64,000 bases of DNA from JAPPHA01 sp963662815 (GTDB lineage: Bacteria > Pseudomonadota > Alphaproteobacteria > Rhodobacterales > Rhodobacteraceae), in contig CAXXWA010000005.1 in assembly GCA_963662815.2 (NCBI GenBank), positions 186,001 to 250,000 of the forward strand, in the 5' to 3' direction. Positions 1-9,411 of the stretch are shown here, in pieces. A program made the translations under genes and the position numbers. A model generated the notes under the pieces. The model was given only the letters and a program-made list of their open reading frames with translations, ran no database searches and was not told the origin of the DNA. The stretch's first letter is position 1. Each line of letters begins with the position of its first letter.

Positions 1-2
1 AT

Positions 3-353
3 GCCTGGTTCGGCGAGGTGTCGGGTCCTTATCAGCATCTGGCGCAGGCGCGCGTCCGCGCGATCGAGCAGGGCCTGCCGCTCGTGCGTGCGGCGAATAC
101 CGGGATATCGGCCGTCATCGATCCCTACGGAAGAGTTCTTGGCAGCATTCCGCTCGGCGAGGCAGGATTCCTCGACGAACGCCTTCCGGCACCCCTGCGA
201 CCGCCGCCCTACGCCGTTCTCGGGGAGTGGCCCTGGCTCGGCGCCGCGATGGTCCTCCTCTTTCTCGCGCGCCGCCGCGGAACGGCGTCCGGGGACCGGG
301 GCGGACCACAGGCGGAGCGGGGGTCCGGCTCGCGTCGCGGGAATTGCGGTTGA
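3..353 (+). CDS. lnt: Apolipoprotein N-acyltransferase, C-terminal part (start outside window)
   Basis: This is the 3' end of an inner-membrane enzyme that adds the third acyl chain to lipoproteins. The frame is open from base 3, and the readable part begins AWFGEVSGPYQHLAQARVRA, the well-conserved stretch that follows the catalytic cysteine in the nitrilase domain. The catalytic Cys itself must lie roughly twenty residues upstream, beyond the window edge. A hydrophobic segment near WPWLGAAMVLLFLA fits the last transmembrane helix of Lnt. The tail after that helix is Arg/Gly rich and about 28 residues long. The gene is followed after 80 bases by metK in the same direction, an order seen in alphaproteobacteria. 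Confidence 0.88.
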   Translation, partial: AWFGEVSGPYQHLAQARVRAIEQGLPLVRAANTGISAVIDPYGRVLGSIPLGEAGFLDERLPAPLRPPPYAVLGEWPWLGAAMVLLFLARRRGTASGDRGGPQAERGSGSRRGNCG

Positions 354-433
354 CCGGAGACCCTGCCAATATTACGCGAATACGGGCGCCGGGAGACGTT
401 GCCCGGTCCTGAACCCCGCGAAAGGAATGCCGA

Positions 434-1609
<1,176 letters not shown>

Positions 1610-1717
1610 CGACGGGAACTCGCGGGGCATGCGCACCACGCAGCGGGTGTCCGGGCGCTCGTCGTGATCTGGCCTGAAGTCCTTCCGGAATCCTCGGGAA
1701 CTGCACGTGCGATCGAC

Positions 1718-2503
1718 ATGCCGGACGGGAACAGGCAACGGAGAAAGTTCTACGGCCGCCGTCAAGGACGGCGCCTCAGGCCCGGCCAGCAGCGCGCGCT
1801 CGCGTTGCATCTCGACGCCTTCGCCATACCGGGAGTGGACATCGACGCGAATCCCGCGCGGACGCCGCTAGACCTCCCGGGACTTTTCGGAAGTCCCCGT
1901 CCGGTCTGGCTGGAGATCGGGTTCGGAAGCGGCGAGCATCTTGTTCATCTGGCGGCCGAGAACGAGTCCGCTGGCATGCTCGGTTGCGACCCCTACGTGA
2001 ACGGCGTCGCGCGGTTGGTCGGGAAGCTCGTCGGTTCCGGAATCGGAAACGTGCGCGTCCATCCCGGCGACGTCCGCGACCTCCTTGATGTTCTTCCCGA
2101 CGGGTCGATCGAACGGGCATTCCTTCTGTATCCGGATCCCTGGCCGAAACGCCGCCACCACGGCCGGAGGTTCGTGAACCCGGAGTTTCTGGAGCCGCTC
2201 CGGCGCGCACTGGCGGCTGGCGCGGAGTTCAGGATCGCGACGGACATTGGCGACTACGCGAGGCAGTCCCTCGAGCAGGTCGCCTCCCTGGGCGGATTCA
2301 CCTGGCTGGCAGAAGGTCCCGAAGACTGGCGGCAGCCGTGGCCGGGCTGGCCGTCGACCCGCTACGAGCAGAAGGCGCTGCGGGCGGGGCGAACTCCGCA
2401 CTATCTGGTTTTCCGCAAGGATCCCGCCGGAACCGGGGACCGGGGCTGGGCGGCCGGGAAATGCTCCCGGGAGGAGCTGATGCGACAGCGAGGCCGTACA
2501 TGA
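1718..2503 (+). CDS. trmB: tRNA (guanine-N7-)-methyltransferase
   Basis: Methylates G46 in the variable loop of tRNAs using SAM. Motif I of the Rossmann fold is visible as EIGFGSGEHLVHLA, and the family signature YPDPWPKRRHHGRRF is complete. I chose the ATG at 1718 (MPDGNRQRRKFYGRRQ) because the RRKFYGRRQG block is the normal N-terminus; an upstream in-frame ATG at 1664 would add 18 poorly conserved residues. The stop overlaps the aroA start as ATGA at 2500-2503, so translation of aroA is probably coupled to trmB. The predicted protein has 261 residues. Confidence 0.93.
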   Translation: MPDGNRQRRKFYGRRQGRRLRPGQQRALALHLDAFAIPGVDIDANPARTPLDLPGLFGSPRPVWLEIGFGSGEHLVHLAAENESAGMLGCDPYVNGVARLVGKLVGSGIGNVRVHPGDVRDLLDVLPDGSIERAFLLYPDPWPKRRHHGRRFVNPEFLEPLRRALAAGAEFRIATDIGDYARQSLEQVASLGGFTWLAEGPEDWRQPWPGWPSTRYEQKALRAGRTPHYLVFRKDPAGTGDRGWAAGKCSREELMRQRGRT

Positions 2504-3855
2504 CCGGAGACGAAACACCGATCGGGCTCAGGGCCCGGAGAACCGGCGGCCTCCGGGGAACCGCGCGCGTCCCCGGGGACAAGTCCGTGTCGCACAGGGC
2601 GCTCATCATCGGCTCGCTGGCTGTGGGAGAGACCGTCGTCACAGGGTTGCTCGAGAGCCGCGACGTTCTTGATACCGCGCGCGCCATGCGCGCCTTCGGC
2701 GCTCAGGTCGACAGGTGCGCGGACGACACGTGGCGCGTGCACGGGGTCGGGGTCGGCGGGTTCGCCGAACCGGACGATGTCATCGACTTCGGCAATTCCG
2801 GCACGGGGGCGCGTCTCGTGATCGGCGCTGCGGCCACGCAGCCGGTGACTGCGACCTATACGGGCGACCGGTCGCTGCGCGCGAGGCCGATGGGCCGCGT
2901 CATCGAGCCCATGACCGTATTCGGTGCGCGCTGCATCGCGCGGTCCGGAGGACGGTTGCCGCTGACCATGTCCGGTGCCGAGAGCCCGGTCCCGGCGGAT
3001 TACCGGTCGCCCCACGCGTCGGCGCAGGTCAAGTCCGCCGTCCTCTTGGCCGGGCTGAACGCGCCGGGCATCACGCGCTGTTCCGAAGCGATCGCGACGC
3101 GCGACCATACGGAGCGCATGCTTGCCGACTTCGGCGCTGAAGTCGGCGTCGACACGGATGACGGCCGCCGGACGGTTTTCGTACGGGGCCAGCCTGAACT
3201 GCGCGCGCGGCCGGTGAACGTGCCGAGCGATCCGTCGTCCGCCGCCTTTCCGGTCTGTGCGGCGCTCATTGCCGAAGGGTCCGACGTAACCGTGCCTGGC
3301 GTCAGCCGGAACCCGACACGGGACGGCCTCTACAGGACGCTTCTGGAAATGGGCGCCGACATCACGTTCTCGAACGGTTCCGTTGCCGGCGGAGAGCCCG
3401 TCGCCGATGTCCGGGCGCGTTTCGGCGCGCTGCAGGGCGTCGTGGTCCCGCCGGAGCGCGCGCCTTCGATGATCGACGAGTATCCGGTCCTTGCCGCCGT
3501 GGCCGCATGCGCCGAGGGTGCCACGGTCATGCACGGTATCGGCGAGCTCCGCGTAAAGGAGAGCGACAGGATCGATGCCGTTGCGCGCGGACTCGAGGCG
3601 AATGGCGTTCGGATCGAGGAAGAAGCGAATTCCCTTGTGGTGCACGGCTGCGGAGCGGGCGGCGTGCCGGGCGGCGGTCTGGCCGAGTCCCGCCTAGACC
3701 ACAGAATCGCGATGTCGTTCCTGTGCCTGGGGCTCGCGGCAAGGAACGCCGTTGCCGTGGACGACTGCACGATGATCGGCACGAGCTTTCCCGGGTTCGT
3801 TTCCCTCATGCGCGAACTCGGCGCGGAAATAGCGGAAGCCGGAACCGGCGCTTGA
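2500..3855 (+). CDS. aroA: 3-phosphoshikimate 1-carboxyvinyltransferase (EPSP synthase)
   Basis: Sixth step of the shikimate pathway, joining PEP to shikimate-3-phosphate. The 451-residue protein shows GDKSVSHRAL, FGNSGTGARL, SAQVKSAVLLAGLNAPG, PSDPSSAAFPV and RVKESDRI in order. The LNAPGIT...TRDHTE pattern is that of class II (CP4-like) enzymes. The residue matching the glyphosate-tolerance alanine of CP4 appears to be Gly here, so this enzyme is probably sensitive; that is an inference from motif alignment. The open frame extends upstream, but the ATG at 2500 overlapping the trmB stop precedes the first conserved block and is preferred. The stop overlaps the cmk start. Confidence 0.96.
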   Translation: MTGDETPIGLRARRTGGLRGTARVPGDKSVSHRALIIGSLAVGETVVTGLLESRDVLDTARAMRAFGAQVDRCADDTWRVHGVGVGGFAEPDDVIDFGNSGTGARLVIGAAATQPVTATYTGDRSLRARPMGRVIEPMTVFGARCIARSGGRLPLTMSGAESPVPADYRSPHASAQVKSAVLLAGLNAPGITRCSEAIATRDHTERMLADFGAEVGVDTDDGRRTVFVRGQPELRARPVNVPSDPSSAAFPVCAALIAEGSDVTVPGVSRNPTRDGLYRTLLEMGADITFSNGSVAGGEPVADVRARFGALQGVVVPPERAPSMIDEYPVLAAVAACAEGATVMHGIGELRVKESDRIDAVARGLEANGVRIEEEANSLVVHGCGAGGVPGGGLAESRLDHRIAMSFLCLGLAARNAVAVDDCTMIGTSFPGFVSLMRELGAEIAEAGTGA

Positions 3856-4493
3856 GATTCACGGTTGCCATCGACGGGCCGGCAGCTGCGGGCAAGGGAA
3901 CGATAGCGCGGGCCGTCGCGGAAAGATTCGGATTCCGTCATCTCGATACCGGCCTCCTGTACCGTGCGGTCGGGAAGAGAGTCCTGGACGCGGATGCGCT
4001 CGGTGACATCGACGCGGCAGGTCCTGCGGTCGCCCGGAACGTGAAGGAATCCGATCTGCTGCGGGACGGGCTTCGCGACAACGCGGTCACGGATGCCGCC
4101 GCACGGGTCGCAGCAGTGCCGGGCGTGCGCGATGCGCTCCTTGACTTCCAGCGGCGCTTCGCATCGCGCAGCGGCGGCGCGGTGCTCGACGGGCGCGACA
4201 TCGCGACCGTCGTCTGCCCCGAGGCTGATGCGAAGATCTTCGTGACGGCGCCGGTGGGGGTCCGCGCCGAGAGGCGGTATCTGGAACTGGCGCGTCAGGG
4301 AAGCGAATTCACGCGCGCCGAGGTTCTCGAGGCGATCCGGGACAGGGATGCGCTTGACACCAGCCGGGGCATCGCGCCCCTGCGCAGGGCTCCGGACGCG
4401 GTCTTGCTCGACACCGGCGAATTGTCTATAGAATCTTCCGTCGCTAGGGCAGTGGCGGTAGTTGGGCGCAAACTTGAGCAGGGTCGGGGTTAA
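3852..4493 (+). CDS. cmk: Cytidylate kinase
   Basis: Phosphorylates CMP and dCMP to the diphosphates. The P-loop GPAAAGKGTIA starts at residue 8, followed by FRHLDTGLLYRAVG (CMP binding) and LDGRDIATVVCPEADAKIF. The start is a TTG at 3852 that overlaps the aroA stop as TTGA; it places the P-loop at the normal position and gives 213 residues, the usual family size. The long upstream open frame is a shadow of aroA. The stop codon sits inside the loop of an intrinsic terminator (4480-4502), so the trmB-aroA-cmk unit ends here. Confidence 0.94.
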   Translation: MRFTVAIDGPAAAGKGTIARAVAERFGFRHLDTGLLYRAVGKRVLDADALGDIDAAGPAVARNVKESDLLRDGLRDNAVTDAAARVAAVPGVRDALLDFQRRFASRSGGAVLDGRDIATVVCPEADAKIFVTAPVGVRAERRYLELARQGSEFTRAEVLEAIRDRDALDTSRGIAPLRRAPDAVLLDTGELSIESSVARAVAVVGRKLEQGRG

Positions 4494-4502
4494 TCCGACC
4501 CT
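4480..4502 (+). terminator. Intrinsic terminator overlapping the cmk stop
   Basis: A perfect eight-base stem (AGGGTCGG pairing with CCGACCCT) encloses a seven-base loop and is followed by a T-rich tract (CTTGTTGTTTGT). The cmk stop codon TAA is in the loop. It should end transcription of aroA-cmk before rpsA. Confidence 0.75.
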
Positions 4503-4608
4503 CTTGTTGTTTGTCCGGACTGTCGCGCGCTGACAGCGACCTTGCGCAATCGAAAGACCCGCGGAACCAACCGCGCGGCCCGAGAAAACATGCAGAAGGG
4601 ATGCATTC

Positions 4609-6291
4609 ATGTCCGCAACGGCTTCCATGAAGGAGTTCGAGGAACTTCTCGACGAGAGCTTCAAGTTCGACACCCCGACCGAAGGATCGGTCGTAAAGGG
4701 TACCATCCTGGCCATCGAGGCCGGGCAGGCAATCATTGACATCGGCTACAAGATGGAGGGCCGGGTCGATCTGAAGGAATTCGCGAAACCCGGGCAGAAT
4801 CCGGAAGTGGAGCCCGGGGACAGCGTCGAGGTATTTCTCGAAAGGGTCGAGAATGCGCGCGGCGAAGCCGTCGTCAGCCGAGACAAGGCGCGTCGCGAGG
4901 AAGCCTGGGACAAGCTCGAAAAGGCCTTTGCCGCGGAGGAAAACGTCGAGGGCGCGATTTTCGGAAGGGTCAAGGGCGGGTTCACCGTGGACCTCGGCGG
5001 GGCGGTTGCATTCCTGCCCGGGTCGCAGGTCGACGTCCGGCCGGTGCGCGACGTCTCGCCGCTGATGAACATCCCCCAGCCGTTCCAGATCCTGAAGCTC
5101 GACCGGCGGCGCGGCAACATCGTCGTGTCGCGGCGCGTGATCCTCGATGCCGCGCGCGCCGAACAGCGAGCGGAGGTGGTCGGGCGCCTGAACGAGGGCG
5201 ATGCGATCGAGGGGGTCGTGAAGAACATCACGGACTACGGCGCCTTCGTCGACCTCGGCGGCGTCGACGGACTTCTGCATGTGACGGACATGGCCTGGCG
5301 CAGGGTCAACCACCCGACCGACATATTGAGCGTCGGGGAGACGGTGACCGTCCAGGTGATCAAGGTCAACCGGGAGACCCACCGCATCAGCCTCGGGATC
5401 AAGCAGCTGCAAGAGGACCCGTGGCTCACCGTCGCGAACCGGTATCCCCTTGAGTCGGTTTGCACGGGCCGGGTGACGAACATCACGGACTACGGTGCCT
5501 TCGTCGAACTCGAGGCGGGCATCGAAGGCCTCGTGCATGTTTCGGAAATGTCCTGGACCAAGAAGAACGTCCACCCGGGTAAGATCGTGTCCACTTCCCA
5601 GGAAGTCCAGGTGATGGTTCTCGACATCGATACCACGAAACGCAGGGTCTCCCTCGGATTGAAGCAGGTCAACGGCAATCCCTGGGATTCCTTCGCCGAA
5701 AAGTATCCGCCGGGAAGCGTGGTTGAGGGCGAGATCAGGAACATCACCGAATTCGGACTGTTCGTGGGGCTCGATGGCGAAATCGACGGCATGGTCCATC
5801 TCTCCGACCTGGACTGGGACAAGCCCGGCGACGAAGCGATCAAGGACTATCGCAAGGGCGAGGTCGTGCGCGTGCGCGTTCTCGACGTCAACCCCGAGAA
5901 GGAGCGGATTTCCCTGTCCATCAAGGCGCTCGACGATGCGTTCGCGACGGCGCTTACCGGCGTCAAGCGCGGCAATGTCATAACCGTCAAGGTCGCCTCC
6001 GTCGAGGATGGCGGGATCAGCGTCGAATACGACGGCGTCAAGTCGTTCATTCGCCGCTCCGACCTGAGCCGCGACCGTTCCGAGCAGCGGCCGGAGCGGT
6101 TTTCGGTCGGCGACATGGTTGATGTCCGCGTGACCAACATCGACCGGGCCGGCCGCAAGCTGAAGCTGTCGATCAAGGCTCGCGAAATCGCCGAGGAGCA
6201 GGAGGCTGTCGAGCAGTACGGTTCGACGGACTCCGGGGCGTCTCTCGGCGACATTCTCGGCGCCGCGCTGAAGGGCCGGGACGGGGGGTGA
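4609..6291 (+). CDS. rpsA: 30S ribosomal protein S1
   Basis: RNA-binding protein of the small ribosomal subunit needed to start translation on most mRNAs. The 560 residues hold six S1 OB-fold repeats, starting roughly at residues 24, 106, 193, 278, 365 and 450; the repeated ITDYGAFVDLGG / ITDYGAFVELEA / ITEFGLFVGLDG segments are easy to see. The N-terminus MSATASMKEFEELLDESF is a standard alphaproteobacterial S1 start. It lies 115 bases after cmk, behind the terminator, so it probably has its own promoter in that gap. The position between cmk and ihfB is the conserved proteobacterial order. Confidence 0.97.
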   Translation: MSATASMKEFEELLDESFKFDTPTEGSVVKGTILAIEAGQAIIDIGYKMEGRVDLKEFAKPGQNPEVEPGDSVEVFLERVENARGEAVVSRDKARREEAWDKLEKAFAAEENVEGAIFGRVKGGFTVDLGGAVAFLPGSQVDVRPVRDVSPLMNIPQPFQILKLDRRRGNIVVSRRVILDAARAEQRAEVVGRLNEGDAIEGVVKNITDYGAFVDLGGVDGLLHVTDMAWRRVNHPTDILSVGETVTVQVIKVNRETHRISLGIKQLQEDPWLTVANRYPLESVCTGRVTNITDYGAFVELEAGIEGLVHVSEMSWTKKNVHPGKIVSTSQEVQVMVLDIDTTKRRVSLGLKQVNGNPWDSFAEKYPPGSVVEGEIRNITEFGLFVGLDGEIDGMVHLSDLDWDKPGDEAIKDYRKGEVVRVRVLDVNPEKERISLSIKALDDAFATALTGVKRGNVITVKVASVEDGGISVEYDGVKSFIRRSDLSRDRSEQRPERFSVGDMVDVRVTNIDRAGRKLKLSIKAREIAEEQEAVEQYGSTDSGASLGDILGAALKGRDGG

Positions 6292-6385
6292 CCCGGCATG
6301 GCGGGGTGCTGCGGCCTGTATCGGGGCGGGGGATTGCGGTATACGGTTGTCTGAGGGGGAATCGGTCTCCCCGGGGGGGTGTCGG

Positions 6386-6667
6386 ATGGTTCGCTCGGAC
6401 CTCGTTCGGATTATTGCCGAGGAGTACGGTCTTTCGCGGGAGGATGCGGAGCTTGTGGTGTCGACGGTGTTCGGGGAGATCGCGTCGGCGCTGTCCGACG
6501 GCAACCGGGTGGAGCTTCGCGGGTTCGGGGCGTTTTCGGTCCGGTACCGCGGCTCGCGGCGGGCGCACAACCCGCGCACGGGCCGCCCGGTTGCGGTGGA
6601 GCGGAAGCATGTGCCGTTCTTCAAGCCGGGCAAGCGTCTCCGGAGCCGGCTGAACGGCCGGGGCTGA
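6386..6667 (+). CDS. ihfB: Integration host factor subunit beta
   Basis: Nucleoid-associated DNA-bending protein that works as a heterodimer with IhfA. The 93 residues match the HU/IHF fold: MVRSDLVRIIAEEYGLS at the start, VELRGFGAFSVRYR in the beta arm base, and the DNA-contacting RAHNPRTGRPVAVERK block. The ATG at 6386 gives the standard N-terminus; a further in-frame ATG at 6347 would add 13 unlikely residues. The stop overlaps the next start by one base (TGATG). The position right after rpsA is conserved in proteobacteria. Confidence 0.94.
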   Translation: MVRSDLVRIIAEEYGLSREDAELVVSTVFGEIASALSDGNRVELRGFGAFSVRYRGSRRAHNPRTGRPVAVERKHVPFFKPGKRLRSRLNGRG

Positions 6668-7014
6668 TGGGGTTTCTGCGCCTCCTGCTTCTGGGCGTCC
6701 TGGGCGGCGGCTTGGTGTTCCTGTCGGTTGCGAACCGCGAGGTTGTGACGGTGCGTCTGTATCCCGAGGGGTTCGGCCATGTGGTCGGGCATCCGGGCGC
6801 GTTCCTGGTTCCGCAGTTCGCGGTGCTGTTCGCCGGCGTCCTGGCGGGTCTGGTGGTGGGGTTCGCGTGGGAGTACGTCCGCGAGCACCGCCACCGGCGG
6901 GAGGCGGGGCTTCGCGGCCGGGCGCTGCGGCGCCTGGAGCGCGAGGTGGCGTCGCTGCGCGCGCGGGCCGGAGAGGGCGGCGACGAGATCCTGACGCTCG
7001 TGGACCGGCGCTGA
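6667..7014 (+). CDS. LapA-domain (DUF1049-like) inner-membrane protein
   Basis: Small protein of 115 residues with two hydrophobic helices: MGFLRLLLLGVLGGGLVFLSVANRE at the N-terminus (the motif ending in ANRE/ANR is typical of LapA-domain proteins) and PQFAVLFAGVLAGLVVGFAW near residue 50. The C-terminal third is Arg/Glu rich and probably coiled coil (RRLEREVASLRARAGE). It is translationally coupled at both ends: its ATG overlaps the ihfB stop and its stop overlaps the trpF start. The ihfB-lapA order is common in proteobacteria. E. coli relatives act in lipopolysaccharide assembly control; its role here is not shown by the sequence. Confidence 0.82.
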   Translation: MGFLRLLLLGVLGGGLVFLSVANREVVTVRLYPEGFGHVVGHPGAFLVPQFAVLFAGVLAGLVVGFAWEYVREHRHRREAGLRGRALRRLEREVASLRARAGEGGDEILTLVDRR

Positions 7015-7655
7015 TGCAGGTCAAGATATGCGGTCTCCGCGATGCGGCGTCGCTGGCGGCGAGCGTCTCGGCGGGCGCCGACTACGTGGGCTTCGTTTTC
7101 TTCCCGCGCTCCTCTCGGTACGTGGAGGCGGAACATGCCCGCGTTCTGGCGGAGACGGTGCCTTCCGGGGTGAACCGGGTGGCGCTCTTCGTGGATCCGG
7201 ATGACGCGTCTCTTTCCGATGTACTCGACCGGGTCCCGGTCGACATGGTGCAGTTGCACGGTTCGGAATCGCCTTCGCGCGTTGCCGAGGTGCGCGGTCG
7301 GTTCGGCCTGCCGGTCATGAAGGCGGTGGCGGTTTCCGCGGCAGCGGACCTCCTGCATCTCGAAGCCTACGGCGAGGTCGCAGACCAGTTGCTCTGCGAT
7401 GCTGCGCCGGCGCCGGGTGCCCGCGCGCCGGGCGGCGGCGGGCACGCATTCGACTGGCGGCTCGTTGCCGGTTTCCGCTGGCCGGTTCCCTGGATGCTTG
7501 CCGGCGGGCTGACCGCGTCGAACGTGGCAGCGGCGGTCGCGCAGACGGGAGCTCGGCAGCTCGATGTCTCCTCAGGCGTGGAGCGCGCACCGGGCATCAA
7601 GGATTCCGGCCGGATTGCCGCCTTTGTGGCCGAGGCGAAACGGCTCGCGGAGTGA
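7014..7655 (+). CDS. trpF: Phosphoribosylanthranilate isomerase
   Basis: Third step of tryptophan synthesis, an Amadori rearrangement of phosphoribosylanthranilate. The protein of 213 residues begins MQVKICGLRD, carrying the catalytic cysteine in the KICG motif; YVGFVFFPRSSRYV, VQLHGSE, MLAGGLTASNV and the phosphate-binding LDVSSGVE motif follow. The ATG overlaps the stop of the LapA-like gene by one base, and trpB follows 11 bases after the trpF stop, so ihfB-lapA-trpF-trpB form one transcription unit. Confidence 0.95.
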   Translation: MQVKICGLRDAASLAASVSAGADYVGFVFFPRSSRYVEAEHARVLAETVPSGVNRVALFVDPDDASLSDVLDRVPVDMVQLHGSESPSRVAEVRGRFGLPVMKAVAVSAAADLLHLEAYGEVADQLLCDAAPAPGARAPGGGGHAFDWRLVAGFRWPVPWMLAGGLTASNVAAAVAQTGARQLDVSSGVERAPGIKDSGRIAAFVAEAKRLAE

Positions 7656-7666
7656 GGAGTAAGGCG

Positions 7667-8890
7667 ATGGTGCAGGTGAATTCGTACCGCGGAGGGCCCG
7701 ACGGGCGCGGCAGATTCGGCGATTACGGCGGACGCTTCGTGTCGGAGACATTGATGCCGCTCATTCTCGATCTCGAAGCGGAATACGCCCGCGCCCAGAC
7801 TGCGCCGGAATTCGACGCGGAAATGACGGCCCTCAGGCGGCACTACGTCGGGCGGCCGTCGCCGCTCTACTTCGCCGAGCGCCTCACGGAACATTTCGGC
7901 GGCGCGCGAATTTACCTGAAGCGGGACGAACTCAACCACACCGGCGCGCACAAGATCAACAACGTGCTCGGCCAGATTCTTCTTGCGCGCCGCATGGGCA
8001 AGACCAGAATCATCGCCGAGACCGGTGCCGGGCAGCACGGGGTGGCGACAGCGACCGCATGCGCGCGCTTCGGGCTCGACTGCGTCGTGTACATGGGCGC
8101 GCACGACGTCGAGCGGCAGGCGCCGAACGTATTCAGGATGAAGCTTCTCGGCGCCGAAGTAGTGCCGGTGACATCCGGCCGGAGCACCCTGAAGGACGCC
8201 ATGAACGAGGCGCTCAGGGACTGGGTGACGAATGTCGCAACCACCTTCTACTGCATCGGCACGGTGGCCGGCCCGCATCCCTATCCGATGATGGTCCGCG
8301 ACTTCCAGGCGGTCATTGGCGAGGAAACGCGTGCGCAGCTTCTGGAAGCCGAGGGGCGCGGCCCCGACACGCTTGTGGCCTGCATCGGCGGCGGTTCGAA
8401 CGCCATGGGGTTGTTCCACCCGTTTCTCGACGACGGGGAGGTGAAGATCATCGGAGTCGAGGCCGGCGGCCGGGGCGTCGACGAGCGCATGCAGCATTGC
8501 GCGTCGTTGACTGGCGGCCGCCCCGGCGTGCTGCACGGCAACCGGACCTATCTGCTTCAGGACAGCGACGGCCAGATCCTCGACGGCCACTCGATTTCCG
8601 CAGGCCTCGACTACCCGGGCATCGGCCCGGAACACGCGTGGCTCCGCGAGGCCGGCCGGATCGACTACGTTGCGATCACCGACGACGAGGCGCTGGATGC
8701 CTTTCAGCTCTGCTGCCGCCTGGAGGGCATCATCCCGGCGCTTGAGCCGGCACACGCGCTGGCGCACGTAGCGAAGATCGCCGGCGAACTGCCCCGCGAC
8801 CACCTCCTCGTCATGAACATGTGCGGCCGCGGCGACAAGGATGTCTTTACCGTCGCGCGGCTTCTCGGAGAAGACGTCGGCGACGGCTGA
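7667..8890 (+). CDS. trpB: Tryptophan synthase beta chain
   Basis: Condenses indole with serine using PLP. Family motifs are complete: FGDYGGRFVSETLMPL at the start, KRDELNHTGAHKINN with the PLP-binding lysine, and the phosphate-binding GGGSNAMG loop. I prefer ATG 7667 because GAGGAG at 7654-7659 is well placed for it; a GTG at 7652 overlapping the trpF stop would add five residues. The predicted length is 407. trpA, which normally follows and encodes the partner subunit, is not downstream: after a 117-base gap comes a tRNA on the other strand. Confidence 0.96.
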   Translation: MVQVNSYRGGPDGRGRFGDYGGRFVSETLMPLILDLEAEYARAQTAPEFDAEMTALRRHYVGRPSPLYFAERLTEHFGGARIYLKRDELNHTGAHKINNVLGQILLARRMGKTRIIAETGAGQHGVATATACARFGLDCVVYMGAHDVERQAPNVFRMKLLGAEVVPVTSGRSTLKDAMNEALRDWVTNVATTFYCIGTVAGPHPYPMMVRDFQAVIGEETRAQLLEAEGRGPDTLVACIGGGSNAMGLFHPFLDDGEVKIIGVEAGGRGVDERMQHCASLTGGRPGVLHGNRTYLLQDSDGQILDGHSISAGLDYPGIGPEHAWLREAGRIDYVAITDDEALDAFQLCCRLEGIIPALEPAHALAHVAKIAGELPRDHLLVMNMCGRGDKDVFTVARLLGEDVGDG

Positions 8891-9007
8891 ACCGGCCACG
8901 GGGACTGGCAAGTGGTTCGACCGCTGGCGAGCGCCGCCGGTCGCAACAGGCGCCGCGTTCCGGAAAATTCGCCCGGTGCCTCAGGTCGGGGAGGTTCGGG
9001 AGAGTTT

Positions 9008-9083
9008 GGAGGACCCGGAGCGATTCGAACGCCCGACCTTTTGATTCGTAGTCAAATGCTCTATCCAGCTGAGCTACGGGTCC
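9008..9083 (-). tRNA. tRNA-Arg (anticodon ACG)
   Basis: On the minus strand the 76 bases fold as a standard cloverleaf. The acceptor stem is GGACCCG with CGGGTCC, the D arm reads TAGCTCAGCTGGATAGAGC, the anticodon stem is TTTGA/TCAAA around the loop CTACGAA, and the T arm is GGGCG-TTCGAAT-CGCTC. The anticodon is ACG (inosine-34 after editing reads CGN). CCA appears to be encoded at 9008-9010, with T as the discriminator base, which is unusual for arginine tRNAs. Confidence 0.92.
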
Positions 9084-9411
9084 AAAACTCCAGTTCGGGG
9101 TGCGCCATGCTCCGGATCGCAACGGAATGACGCAGGCTGCAGCGGCCGAATCCGGCCCCGAACTGTCGACAGGCGTTTAGAATCCGGCCGCCGGATTTGC
9201 AAGTGGCAATCGAAGACCCAAGACCGGCGGCACCGGTTTGCGCCTGCGATCCGGCATGGCGGAAACCTGGCAGCCGGCTTCCACTCCGACTTTCCGATCC
9301 GGACGGAGAGGGCAACGCTCCGAAAGGGCCGCGCCGGAAAGACGGCGTTGTCATGATGCGCCGCTGCGGATATGCACCCCTGTCACCGGTATGCTTGCGG
9401 AACTGCCTGCA
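9084..9411. other. Gene-free gap between tRNA-Arg and the M20 peptidase gene
   Basis: No frame here shows recognisable coding content. It should hold the promoter of the tRNA-Arg (reading left) and that of the peptidase gene (reading right), but I see no convincing -35/-10 pair. Confidence 0.5.

Noticed and set aside
354..433. Possible SAM riboswitch upstream of metK
   Set aside because: Only a five-base hairpin is visible; none of the conserved sequences of SAM-I, SAM-II or SAM/SAH classes could be aligned.
4444..6894. Very long open frame of over 800 codons on the minus strand opposite rpsA
   Set aside because: It is the mirror of the highly biased rpsA codons; the plus-strand S1 protein is unmistakable and the minus translation matches nothing.
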